Source of the DNA: Limimaricola litoreus
Lineage (GTDB): Bacteria > Pseudomonadota > Alphaproteobacteria > Rhodobacterales > Rhodobacteraceae
Direction of reading: 5' to 3'
NCBI RefSeq assembly: GCF_024159025.1
Contig: NZ_JAMYXC010000215.1
Span: forward strand, 1-47,316
Length of the DNA stretch: 47,316 nucleotides
The first letter of the stretch is position 1. Every line of letters begins with the position of its first letter. This document shows positions 38,758 to 46,590 of the stretch, piece by piece. The position numbers were made by a program, and so were the translations under genes. The notes beneath the pieces were generated by a model. It was not told the origin of the DNA. It was given only the letters and a program-made list of their open reading frames with translations, and made no database searches.

Positions 38758-39531
38758 TCAGCCGGTCGCGCCGCGCAGCAGCGCGCGGTAGCGCTGCTGG
38801 CTGCCTTCGAGATGATGGCGCATCGCCTGCCGCGCCGCGGTCGCGTCGCGTCTGAGGATCGCATGGACGATGCGGGCATGTTCGGCGGCAATGGCGGCGA
38901 GATAGGCGGCCCCCTCGCTCTGCCCCCCGGCCTCGGGATCGAGCGCACGACGCGGGATCACCTCGGGGCCGATCATGGCCAGAAACTCGGCAAAGCGGGG
39001 GTTGTTGCTGGCATGGGCGATGGCGAGATGCAGCGCAAAATCGGCCTCGGCGGTGTCCCCGCCTTCGCGCGCGCGGGTTTCCACCGCCTGCATCCGCGCG
39101 GCCATCTCCTCCTCCTGCGCCGGCGAGATCCGCCGGGCGGCGAGCCCCGCGGCCTCCACCTCGACGGCGGTGCGCAGCTCGAGCATTTCCAGAACGGTGG
39201 AGATCCGGGCGTAATCGATTTTCTGAAAGGGCAAGGCGGGCGCTGTCTCGGGCTTCAGCACGAACACGCCTGCGCCCTGGCGCGCCTCGACCAGCCCTTC
39301 GGCCCTGAGCGCCGCGACCGCCTCGCGCACCACGGTGCGGCTAACCTCGAACTCCTCCGTCAGCCGCGCCTCGCTCGGGAGCCGGTCCCCCGGCCCGTAA
39401 CGACCCGCTTCGATCTGCGTGTACAAAGCGTCGCGCAGCCTGAGCACCAATGTCTTCCTGTGCCCTTCGGCGGGCATTCTCTTGGCCTGCACGGCAAACT
39501 CCCGATCACGGCGGTCCCGCCGACCTGTCAT
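38758..39531 (-). CDS. FadR/UxuR-type GntR-family regulator of uronate genes
   Basis: This 257-residue repressor has the GntR winged helix (LRDALYTQIEAGRYGPGDRLPSEARLTEEFEVSRTVVREAVAALRAEGLVEARQGAGVFV) and an FCD domain (ELRTAVEVEAAGLAARR, FHLAIAHASNNPRF-like). ATG 39531 overlaps the TCATACAA box; ATG 39477 would remove 18 basic residues and still keep the domain. It converges on gci with only 4 bp between stops and diverges from udh, so it likely controls both uronate transcripts and itself. Confidence 0.86.
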   Translation of the reverse strand: MTGRRDRRDREFAVQAKRMPAEGHRKTLVLRLRDALYTQIEAGRYGPGDRLPSEARLTEEFEVSRTVVREAVAALRAEGLVEARQGAGVFVLKPETAPALPFQKIDYARISTVLEMLELRTAVEVEAAGLAARRISPAQEEEMAARMQAVETRAREGGDTAEADFALHLAIAHASNNPRFAEFLAMIGPEVIPRRALDPEAGGQSEGAAYLAAIAAEHARIVHAILRRDATAARQAMRHHLEGSQQRYRALLRGATG

Positions 39532-39631
39532 ACAATACCCGCTCCACGCTACGGGACAATCTCACGCGCGATCCCGCCCCGCCACGAATGATAGGGTGAA
39601 GACCGATTTGTCCCGGCCTACCTCAACCGAC

Positions 39632-39678
39632 ACATCATATATATTGACCTAAATGAGGTCAGAACATCATATATGTTC
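39632..39678. promoter_or_regulatory. Repeated operator-like elements before the udh leader
   Basis: Two direct copies of ACATCATATAT lie at 39632-39642 and 39664-39674, 32 bp apart. Between them TGACCT-AAATG-AGGTCA (39645-39661) forms an inverted repeat. The second copy lies inside another, GAACAT-CATAT-ATGTTC (39662-39678). The block is strikingly A+T-rich for this genome and probably holds the promoter and the GntR-type regulator's sites. Confidence 0.6.
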
Positions 39679-39703
39679 AAGAACCCGACGAAAGGAAGAC
39701 CGC

Positions 39704-39790
39704 ATGATCGCCCGAATTCAGCCGTTTTGCCGCGGGCCTTGCGCAGGCCCGGATGCGGGCCCGTTCTGCATGGCAGGGATGCGACGATGA
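39704..39790 (+). CDS. 28-residue cysteine-containing leader ORF overlapping udh
   Basis: A good ribosome site, AAAGGAAG, sits five bases before ATG 39704. The frame encodes 28 residues including QPFCRGPC (Cys 9 and 13), CAGPDAGPFC (Cys 22) and ends GMRR. Its TGA at 39788-39790 overlaps the udh ATG as ATGA, so ribosomes finishing the leader could reinitiate on udh. Inside it, AGGCCCG (39745-39751) can pair either with CGGGCCT (39733-39739) or, by six bases, with CGGGCC (39756-39761). These are mutually exclusive hairpins, as in attenuators. I do not recognise the peptide; a chance frame in GC-rich DNA remains possible. Confidence 0.5.
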   Translation: MIARIQPFCRGPCAGPDAGPFCMAGMRR

Positions 39791-40617
39791 AGCGTCTTTT
39801 GATCACCGGCGCCGGGGGTGGCCTTGGCCGCATGCTCAGGCAGCGGCTCGGGCACATGGCCGAGGTCTTGCGCCTGTCGGACATCGCGCCGATGGCGCCT
39901 GCCGCCCTGGGCGAGGAGGTGGTCACCTGTGATCTGGCAGATGGCGCGGCGGTACGCGATCTGGTCGCGGGTTGCGACGGGATCGTGCATCTGGGCGGGA
40001 TCTCGGTCGAACGCGAGTTCGACCTGATCGAAGCCGCCAACCTGCGCGGCGTCTACAATCTCTACGAGGCCGCGCGGGCGCATGGGCACCCGCGCATCCT
40101 CTTTGCCAGCTCGAACCACGTGGTCGGCTATCACCCCCAGACCGCCCGGCTCGGCCCCGACTGCCCGCTGCGCCCGGACTCGCTCTATGGCGTCTCCAAG
40201 GCCTACGGCGAGGCGATGGCGCATCTCTACCACGACAAGTTCGGCCAGGAGACGGCCATCGTGCGGATCGGCTCCTGCACGCCCGCGCCGGCGGATTGGC
40301 GGATGCTGTCGACTTGGCTCAGCGAGGATGATTTCGTGGCGCTGATCGAGGCTGTGTTTCGCGCGCCGCATCTGGGCTGCCCGGTGATCTGGGGCGCCTC
40401 CGACAACGATGCGGGCTGGTGGGAGAACACGGCCGGCCATCTGGGCTGGCGTCCGAAGGACAATTCCGCCGCTCATGCCGCGCATGTCCATCGCACCGTG
40501 CCCCGCCCCGAGGCAGACGCCTCCGTCGCCCGCTACCAGGGCGGGGTGTTCACCGATGAGCCGATCCATGGCGCATGGGACCAGCGCGCCGCAAAGCGGG
40601 CGGGCGATCGGGACTGA
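39787..40617 (+). CDS. udh: Uronate dehydrogenase (NAD+)
   Basis: This 276-residue extended-SDR enzyme oxidises D-galacturonate or D-glucuronate to the aldarolactone. It has the nucleotide loop TGAGGGLGRML, catalytic Tyr134 and Lys138 in YGVSKAYGE, and family segments HLGGISVEREFD, FASSNHVVGYHPQTARLGPD, RIGSCTPAP and WGASDNDAGWWEN, which closely match Agrobacterium Udh from memory. ATG 39787 gives the canonical MKRLLITGAGG start; CAGGGA lies upstream within the leader ORF. Together with gci and kdgD it completes uronate to 2-oxoglutarate semialdehyde. It is about ten residues longer than the Agrobacterium protein at the C-terminus. Confidence 0.93.
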   Translation: MKRLLITGAGGGLGRMLRQRLGHMAEVLRLSDIAPMAPAALGEEVVTCDLADGAAVRDLVAGCDGIVHLGGISVEREFDLIEAANLRGVYNLYEAARAHGHPRILFASSNHVVGYHPQTARLGPDCPLRPDSLYGVSKAYGEAMAHLYHDKFGQETAIVRIGSCTPAPADWRMLSTWLSEDDFVALIEAVFRAPHLGCPVIWGASDNDAGWWENTAGHLGWRPKDNSAAHAAHVHRTVPRPEADASVARYQGGVFTDEPIHGAWDQRAAKRAGDRD

Positions 40618-40634
40618 TCCGTCCGCCGCTTCGG

Positions 40635-40652
40635 GGCCCGTCGCGGCGGGCC
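40635..40652 (+). terminator. Hairpin after udh
   Basis: GGCCCG (40635-40640) pairs with CGGGCC (40647-40652) around TCGCGG, 18 bp past the udh stop. It is short, GC-rich and has no T-tract. Confidence 0.4.
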
Positions 40653-40657
40653 GGGCC

Positions 40658-40792
40658 TCAGCTGTAGGCGCCCGCGGAGTAGGTCAGTTCGTAGCTGTGG
40701 CTGTAGATCTCGAACACGATGCCGAAGGGGTCCTCGACATAGACCATGCGGTAGGGCTTGTCGTCTGGGAAATACTCGCCCCCCTGCCCCCG
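40658..40792 (-). pseudogene. VOC-family (glyoxalase-like) C-terminal remnant
   Basis: On the minus strand about 44 residues end at a stop, including GGEYFPDDKPYRMVYVEDPF and GIVFEIYSHSYEL, the C-terminal beta-alpha-beta piece of a vicinal-oxygen-chelate protein with its metal Glu in FEIYS. The N-terminal half is missing: upstream of about 40795 the frame loses similarity. It is therefore a truncated gene with no visible start. Confidence 0.65.
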
Positions 40793-40828
40793 CGATGCCA
40801 CCACGAGCTGTGGTTGGTCGGGCGGCGG

Positions 40829-40906
40829 GGGCGCGACCTGCCCGCCCGCGTCGCAAGCATCGCCCAGGACATCCGCGCCGTGACCGCCCGGCTCGACGCG
40901 AATTGA
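40829..40906 (+). pseudogene. C-terminal tail of a lost plus-strand gene (regulator-like)
   Basis: The plus-strand frame ending at TGA 40906 reads GRDLPARVASIAQDIRAVTA then RLDAN, an amphipathic helix like the C-terminus of an IclR-type regulator. There is no start or domain in front of it; it begins at the same point where the VOC remnant breaks off. The family guess is weak. The remaining 71 bp to the SDR start contain only its AGGAG ribosome site. Confidence 0.3.
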
Positions 40907-40977
40907 ATGTTTCGCGGTGCAGCCGCACCGAATCCGGCGTAGCAGGGGCCGCAACGCAGACAGGAGTGAGGAACGGC

Positions 40978-41751
40978 ATGACCAAGGGCAGCAGAACGGC
41001 GATCGTGACGGGCGGGCTTTCGGGGATGGGGCTGGCGATCGCCCGGCGGCTGATCCGCGACGGGGTGGATGTGAGCATCGGCGCGCGCCGGGGCGGCGAT
41101 GCCGGGGCCGTCCGCGAGATCCTCGGCCCCGAGGGGATCGGCGCGCATGTCGCGGCGCTCGACGTGCGCTCCAACCAGAGCGTCGACGGCTTCGTCTCCG
41201 ACGTCGTCGCGCGGCGCGGCGGGGTCGACATCCTCGTCAACGCCGCCGGGGTCTATTCAGAGGCTCCGGTCATCGGCCATCCGGACGATGTCTGGGACGA
41301 CCAGATCGACACCAACCTCTCTGGCACCTTTCGCATGATCCGCGCCGTGATGCCGCATATGAAATCCGCCGGTTTCGGGCGGATCGTCAACATGGCCTCG
41401 GTCGCGGCGCATCAGGGGCTGGCCGACAACGCGGCCTATTGCGCCTCCAAAGCGGGGCTTCTGGGTCTGGGCCGCTGCGTCAGCCTCGAAGGGGCTGCGC
41501 ATGGCATCACCTGCGTCTCGATCAGCCCGACATGGGTCGAGACCGAGATGCTGAAATCCTTCATCGACGCGGATATCGCGGCCAGTGGCAAATCGCGCGA
41601 GGAGGTCCGCGCCGATTACGCGGCCTCGAACCCGCAAAGCCAGCTGGTCCAGCCCGAGGAGATTGCCGAGCTGGCCGCGTTTCTCGTCAGCGGTGCCGGG
41701 CGGGCGATCACTATGGAAGACGTTCAGGTCAACGCCGGTTCGCTCTGGTAG
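40978..41751 (+). CDS. Short-chain dehydrogenase/reductase (3-hydroxybutyrate dehydrogenase-like)
   Basis: This 257-residue classical SDR has TGGLSGMGLAIARRL as cofactor loop, NAAG, and the Ser-Tyr-Lys triad in MASVAAHQGLADNAAYCASKAG. The C-terminal lid (EMLKSFIDADIAASGKSREEVRADYAASNPQSQLVQPEEIAELAAFL) resembles 3-hydroxybutyrate dehydrogenases, but substrates of SDRs are hard to predict. GTGAGGAAC precedes ATG 40978. Its 3' end overlaps the convergent adenylation gene by 28 bp. The gene may belong to the biosynthetic cluster or stand alone. Confidence 0.8.
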   Translation: MTKGSRTAIVTGGLSGMGLAIARRLIRDGVDVSIGARRGGDAGAVREILGPEGIGAHVAALDVRSNQSVDGFVSDVVARRGGVDILVNAAGVYSEAPVIGHPDDVWDDQIDTNLSGTFRMIRAVMPHMKSAGFGRIVNMASVAAHQGLADNAAYCASKAGLLGLGRCVSLEGAAHGITCVSISPTWVETEMLKSFIDADIAASGKSREEVRADYAASNPQSQLVQPEEIAELAAFLVSGAGRAITMEDVQVNAGSLW

Positions 41752-44516
41752 GCGGCACGGCGGCGCGCGAGTAGGGCGGCGGGATCGCTGATCGTCTCGA
41801 ACGGGGCATCGGAAACCCGCGCCCAGGCCGCGCGCGCCGCATCCGCCTCGAAGACCGCGTCGGCGCGCAGCGTGTCGGGATGCTGCGCGATCACGGCGGC
41901 AATGCCGCTGGGCAGCTCGACCGTTTCCAGCCAACCCTTGGTCGGCATCGTTCCTTCCGGCGCGATGCGCGCTTGCGCGATCAGGTTGTAGACCGGCGCA
42001 CCCGGCCCGGTGACCGGGCCGAGCAGCAGAGCCGCGGCGGCTTTTACATCCGTCATGGGAAAGCACAGCCCCTTCGGAAAAGCATCCGCGCGGTAGGAGG
42101 CGGCGAGGATGGTTTCGCAGATGTCGCGCGGGTTCGGCGCGTCCAGATCGTAGAGCGAGGGCAGCCGCAGGATCGCGGCGGGCACGCCCGAAGCGGTGAT
42201 CGCCGCCTCGGCCGCGATCTTGGCCGCGCCGTAACCGGTGCAGCCCTCCCACGCCTGAGCCGGGGCCTCGGGCCATGGGCCGCCCCGGTCGGGGAACACC
42301 GCGCTCGACGAGGTGAAGCGCAGATCGGCCCCGGCGGCGCGGCAAAAGGCGAGCACTGTCTCGATGCCGCGCGCCGACCATTCCAGCATTTCGGCCCGGC
42401 CCACCGCCATGTTGACCATGGCCGCGCAATGCACCACTGCGCCGACCGATGCCGCCAGCGCGTCATGCGCCGCCTCGTCCAGCCCAAAGCGCGGCGCGTC
42501 GAGCGCACCGGGCACCATGACATAGCGGTTGGCGGCGACGCCATGCGCCCGAGCCGCGGCATCGAGCCGCTCGCGCGCATCGCGGCGCTTGTCGCGCACG
42601 AGGCAATAGACGACATGTCCGGGCGGCAGATCGCGCGCGGCGCGTGCCAGCACGTGCCCGCCCAGAAAGCCGGTCGCCCCGGTCAGAAGCAGGCCGGGCC
42701 GCTCGAAGCCCTCGCTGGGCGCCGCCGAGCGCCCTTCCCCTGCCAGAAGCCGCTCGAGCCGGGCCAAGGGCACGCTCATCGCCAGATCGAAATCGACCGG
42801 GCCGTCATGGATCCGCTCCAGCTCAAGGATCAGGGCCACGCCCATCAGGGAATCCCCGCCCTGGTCGTGAAAGCTCAGCTCGGGGTCGATCCGCTCGGGC
42901 GGGCAGTTCATCGCGCGAGCGGCGGCCGCGATCACCGGGCTTTCGGGTGGGCGTTCGGCGCCGCCCTCCTCCCCGGCAGGTTCCGTCACCGGCGGCAGGG
43001 CGCGCAGGTCGGCCTTGCCCGAAACCGGGTGCAGCGGGATCGCGTCGAGCTGCACGAGAAAGGAGGGCACGCAATAGGCGGGCAACACCGCGCGCAACTT
43101 GGCGGTAAGCGCGGCGGGCATCCGGTTGCTGCCCGCCCCGATCCCCCAGCGTGCCGCATTGGCGCGCGCCTGCTCCGCATCGGCCGAGAAGTAGAAGACC
43201 AGCGCCTGCCCGCGCGTGCCGACCTCGCCCACCCAGGGCACGCCCTGGGCAAACTCCAGCCGGTCCTGCAGGCTCTCGGTCAGCTCGCGGGTCTGGATCG
43301 AGAAGCCGCGCAGCTTGAGCATATGGGCCACGCGCCCGATGATGTGCAGCGCGCCCGCCTCGTCGACCCAGGCCTGATCACCGGTATCGTAAAGCCGCGC
43401 AGACCGCCCGCCGAGGGTAAGCTCGCGAAACCGCAGCGCCGTTTCCTCAGGGCGGTTCACATAGCCCGGCCCCAGCATGCGCGGTCCTTCGAAATGCAGC
43501 TGGCCGGGCGTGCCCGGCGGGCAGGGCCTGTCGTTCTCGTCGAGGATCACCGCGCGCAGATGCTCCATCGGCACCCCGACCGAGACCGGCCCGTCGCCTG
43601 CGGGCGCGGTGAGCCGGGAGATGCAGATGTCGTGGGTTTCGCAGATGCTGTAGAGGTTCCAGAGCGCGGCATCCGGCACCCGGTCGAGCGAGCGGGCGAT
43701 CAGCGCGTCGCCCACCACCTCGCCGTTGAGCACCACCCGGCGCAGCGGCAGGGCGGCGGCGGTGTCGCGGTCGATCGCGCCGAGGAAGGTGTCGTAGAAG
43801 GACGGCGTGAACAGCATCTCGTCGATGTCGTTGCGGATCAGGAAGTCGGCCAGCCCGCGCGGCGCCATCAGCACGTTGGGATCGGGAAACCACAGCTCCG
43901 CGCCGTGGCGCAGCGGGCGGAACATCTCCCAGATCGCGAAGATATAGATGCCCACCCGCTGGCCGGGGGCGTAGGGGGTGAAGGCATCGCGCCATTCATA
44001 GGAGAGGCGCGCCGCGTCCTGCGTGACGGGGATGCACTTGGGCTTTCCGGTCGTGCCCGAGGTGGCCACGAGGTAGATCGGATCCTTTGCCGCGACCGGC
44101 GCGGGGCGCAGCTCGGCGGCGGGTGCAATGTCAATCCGCTCCAGCAGGGCGCGCGCGTCCAGCGTTCGGCAGTCCTCGGGGAGCTGCCCGGGGGCTGCGT
44201 CCTGCGACAGGATCACCAGCCCCACCTCAAGCTCCGACAGGATATTGCGCAGCACCGCGCGCGGCATGGCCGGGTCGAGATGCACGAAGGGCCGCCCTTC
44301 GATCACGCAGGCCACGGCGCTCGCGGCCATGGCGAGGCCCGGCGACCCGAACAGGGCGACCGCGCCCGCGCCTTGCAGAAACGGCGCAACGAGGCGGACG
44401 AAGCCTCCGAGTTCGCCATAGGTGAGGCGCGCGCCATCCTGCGCCATGGCGGGGCGCGCGGCATGCGTCTCGATGGCGCGCACCAGATCGGCGGCAACGG
44501 TCTGGGTCAGGGACAT
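41724..44516 (-). CDS. Adenylation-carrier-thioester reductase (A-T-R) NRPS-like protein
   Basis: This 930-residue multidomain enzyme should adenylate a carboxylic acid, hold it as a thioester on its own carrier domain and release it reductively as aldehyde or alcohol. Adenylation domain, about 1-510: TSGTTGKPK (152-160), NLYSICETHD (287-296), YDTGD (376-380), GRVAHMLKLRG (394-404) and the catalytic Lys501 in PVSGKADL. Carrier, about 525-595: GGDSL with phosphopantetheine Ser556. Reductase, about 605-930: TGATGFLGGHVL, SSS (736-738), Tyr762 and Lys766 in GYGAAK. The Asp that holds the amino group of amino acid substrates is Ile192 here (IFAIWEMF), so a non-amino acid (aryl or fatty) is likely. 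It diverges from the type III PKS operon across 263 bp. It needs a phosphopantetheinyl transferase from elsewhere. Confidence 0.88.
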   Translation of the reverse strand: MSLTQTVAADLVRAIETHAARPAMAQDGARLTYGELGGFVRLVAPFLQGAGAVALFGSPGLAMAASAVACVIEGRPFVHLDPAMPRAVLRNILSELEVGLVILSQDAAPGQLPEDCRTLDARALLERIDIAPAAELRPAPVAAKDPIYLVATSGTTGKPKCIPVTQDAARLSYEWRDAFTPYAPGQRVGIYIFAIWEMFRPLRHGAELWFPDPNVLMAPRGLADFLIRNDIDEMLFTPSFYDTFLGAIDRDTAAALPLRRVVLNGEVVGDALIARSLDRVPDAALWNLYSICETHDICISRLTAPAGDGPVSVGVPMEHLRAVILDENDRPCPPGTPGQLHFEGPRMLGPGYVNRPEETALRFRELTLGGRSARLYDTGDQAWVDEAGALHIIGRVAHMLKLRGFSIQTRELTESLQDRLEFAQGVPWVGEVGTRGQALVFYFSADAEQARANAARWGIGAGSNRMPAALTAKLRAVLPAYCVPSFLVQLDAIPLHPVSGKADLRALPPVTEPAGEEGGAERPPESPVIAAAARAMNCPPERIDPELSFHDQGGDSLMGVALILELERIHDGPVDFDLAMSVPLARLERLLAGEGRSAAPSEGFERPGLLLTGATGFLGGHVLARAARDLPPGHVVYCLVRDKRRDARERLDAAARAHGVAANRYVMVPGALDAPRFGLDEAAHDALAASVGAVVHCAAMVNMAVGRAEMLEWSARGIETVLAFCRAAGADLRFTSSSAVFPDRGGPWPEAPAQAWEGCTGYGAAKIAAEAAITASGVPAAILRLPSLYDLDAPNPRDICETILAASYRADAFPKGLCFPMTDVKAAAALLLGPVTGPGAPVYNLIAQARIAPEGTMPTKGWLETVELPSGIAAVIAQHPDTLRADAVFEADAARAAWARVSDAPFETISDPAALLARRRAAYQSEPALT

Positions 44517-44779
44517 GGCATCGGTTCCTCGGGGCGCGGGCCGGGCGCAGGGCCGGCCTTATGGGGGTCGCATCGCGCCCCGTGCCGGCGCGACCGCGCG
44601 CCGGAGGGCGACAGGCGGATATGTGGCCAAGATCGGACGCGACTACAACCAATGCCTGCACACGGATCGCCAAGCGGCCCATGAAGGCCCGGGCGACCGG
44701 CGGCTTTCGGCGCAGACCTCACCACCGGTGCCGAAATGGTGACCGGAACAGACCGGGAAGGCGGGGGGTTGTCGATTGG
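44517..44779. promoter_or_regulatory. Divergent promoter region of the biosynthetic cluster
   Basis: This 263-bp gap has no convincing gene. TTTCGGC (about 44706-44712) and GCCGAAA (about 44732-44738) form a spaced inverted repeat, with the palindrome CACCGGTG between them; together they could be an operator. GGGGGG at 44763-44768 is the only purine run before the PKS start. No regulator gene lies within the visible part of the cluster. Confidence 0.35.
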
Positions 44780-45889
44780 ATGCTGCCCGTGTCGAGGCGG
44801 CCGCTGCCGGAGATCGCCTTGTCCCAAGCCCATGTAAATCGCATCGCGACATCCGTTCCCGGCAATGAGATCCACGGCTACTTTCGGCAGTTCGCGGCCG
44901 CCAGCCTGCGTGACAAGCCGCGCGAGCAGAAGCTGTTTCTCAAGATGAGCGAGAAGTCGGGGATCGAGCGGCGTCATTCCTGCATCGAGACCGCCGAAGA
45001 CGCGACGGGTCCGGTGGTGGACCGGGCCGGCATGTTCCGGCGCGGCGCCTTTCCCGGGACGGGCGAGCGGATGGGTTTCTACGAGACCCACGCCGCCGAT
45101 CTCGCCATGCGGGCGATCGAGGGGCTGAAGCTGGAAGATCCGCGCGAGATCACCCATCTCGTGGTCGCCAGCTGCACCGGCATGTCGGCGCCCGGGCTCG
45201 ACCTGCAGATCCTGCGGCGGCTCGGCCTTGCCCCTTCGATCGAGAGGACACTGATCGGTTTCATGGGCTGTTACGCCGCGATCAGCGCGCTCAAATCCGC
45301 GCGCCACATCGTGCGATCCGAGCCGGATGCCAAGGTGCTGGTCGTCAATTGCGAGCTGTGCACGCTGCATCTCAAGGAGACGACCGATCTCGAACAGCTG
45401 CTGACCTTCTCGATCTGGGGCGACGGTGCCTCGGCCGCACTGGTCACCGCCGAGCCCACGGGCCTTCGGCTCGACGGGTTCAAGGCGCTGCTCGCGGGCG
45501 AGGCGGACGAGCTGATGACCTGGAACGTGCGCGATGACGGCTTCGACATGGTGCTGTCGGGCCGGGTGCCCGCGACGATCCAATCGGTGCTCGGCGCGCA
45601 TCGGGCAGAGATCCTGGGCAACCGCGACGTTGCGGAGATCGACCTGTGGGCGGTGCATCCCGGCGGGCGCTCGGTGCTCGATGCGATTCAGAAGACGCTG
45701 GATCTCGCCCCCGAGGCGCTGGCCCCATCGCGCGAGGTGTTGCGCGACAACGGCAACATGTCCTCGGCCACGGTGATGTTCGTGCTCGAGAAGATGCTGG
45801 CCCACGGCCAGCCTGGCCAACAGGGCATCGGCATGGCCTTCGGCCCTGGTCTCACTGCCGAGACCATGAGCTTCGGCGTGGCGGCGTGA
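44780..45889 (+). CDS. Type III polyketide synthase (chalcone/stilbene synthase family)
   Basis: This 369-residue homodimeric ketosynthase condenses an acyl-CoA starter with malonyl-CoA units and cyclises the product to a pyrone, resorcinol or phloroglucinol. The catalytic triad is complete: Cys164 in GFMGCYAA, His293 in WAVHPGGRS and Asn326 in RDNGNMSSA. LVVASCTGMSAPGLD and TFSIWGDGASAAL are conserved family segments. ATG 44780 places VNRIATSVPGNEIH near residue 20 as usual. GTGA at its stop overlaps a possible start of the methyltransferase, so the genes form an operon. The starter unit cannot be told from sequence. Confidence 0.93.
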   Translation: MLPVSRRPLPEIALSQAHVNRIATSVPGNEIHGYFRQFAAASLRDKPREQKLFLKMSEKSGIERRHSCIETAEDATGPVVDRAGMFRRGAFPGTGERMGFYETHAADLAMRAIEGLKLEDPREITHLVVASCTGMSAPGLDLQILRRLGLAPSIERTLIGFMGCYAAISALKSARHIVRSEPDAKVLVVNCELCTLHLKETTDLEQLLTFSIWGDGASAALVTAEPTGLRLDGFKALLAGEADELMTWNVRDDGFDMVLSGRVPATIQSVLGAHRAEILGNRDVAEIDLWAVHPGGRSVLDAIQKTLDLAPEALAPSREVLRDNGNMSSATVMFVLEKMLAHGQPGQQGIGMAFGPGLTAETMSFGVAA

Positions 45890-45900
45890 GGCTTTCGGCG

Positions 45901-46590
45901 ATGCGGCGACAGCTGGTGCCCGAAATGCTCGATACGCTGCCCGCCGACGATCCGCGCGCGCGCGCCTCGCGCGCCGATCTGCGGCGCATCAACGCGCTGA
46001 TGTTCAACACCCGCATCGCCGCATCCCTGATCCGCGCCCATGCCTCATGGCCGCCCCGCGATCTTGTCGATCTGGGCTGCGGCGATGGCATCGGGGCGCT
46101 GCGCCTCGCCCGCGCGCTCGGCCCGGTGGAGGGCGCGCCGCGCCTCGTGCTGCTTGACATGCAGCCCGTGGTGACGGAGCCGACGCGGCAAGCGCTCGGC
46201 GCGCTCGGCTGGCGTGTTGAACTGGCGACCAGCGATGCGCAGCGGTGGTGGGCAGCGCAGGCCGACCGGGTCGATCTCGTCGTGACCAACCTGTTTCTCC
46301 ATCACTTCGAGGGTGCCGAACTGCGCGGGCTTCTCAATACGCTCGCGGATCGTGCCCGCCATGTCGTGGCGACCGAGCCGCTGCGCACGCCCGCCTCCTA
46401 CCTTGCCGCGCGGGCGGTGGGCGCGATCGGCGCGAATGCGGTGACACGTCACGATGCCCCGGCGAGCGTGCGCGCGGGGTTTCACGGGATGGAACTGTCG
46501 CCGCTCTGGCCCGGCGAGGTCGGCTTCGAGGGGCGGCGCGGGCCGTTCACCCATGGTTTCGCGGCGCGGGGAGTGCGGCATGACGCATGA
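45901..46590 (+). CDS. SAM-dependent methyltransferase
   Basis: This 229-residue class I methyltransferase has motif I VDLGCGDGIGALRLARAL (56-73), an acidic motif II (RLVLLDMQPVV) and TNLFLHHFEGAEL as a motif IV-like segment. ATG 45901 follows GTGAGG by nine bases; GTG 45886, which overlaps the PKS stop, is the alternative. Lying between a type III PKS and a flavin enzyme, it probably methylates the polyketide ring (C- or O-), as SrsB does in Streptomyces phenolic-lipid synthesis. That parallel is by gene order only. Its end overlaps the next gene by 11 bp. Confidence 0.85.
   Translation: MRRQLVPEMLDTLPADDPRARASRADLRRINALMFNTRIAASLIRAHASWPPRDLVDLGCGDGIGALRLARALGPVEGAPRLVLLDMQPVVTEPTRQALGALGWRVELATSDAQRWWAAQADRVDLVVTNLFLHHFEGAELRGLLNTLADRARHVVATEPLRTPASYLAARAVGAIGANAVTRHDAPASVRAGFHGMELSPLWPGEVGFEGRRGPFTHGFAARGVRHDA

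Noticed and set aside
41880-44684. Long plus-strand open frame (934 codons) over the A-T-R gene
   Set aside because: Its translation is rich in R, H, G and Q and shows no domain, while the opposite strand encodes a fully motif-bearing enzyme.
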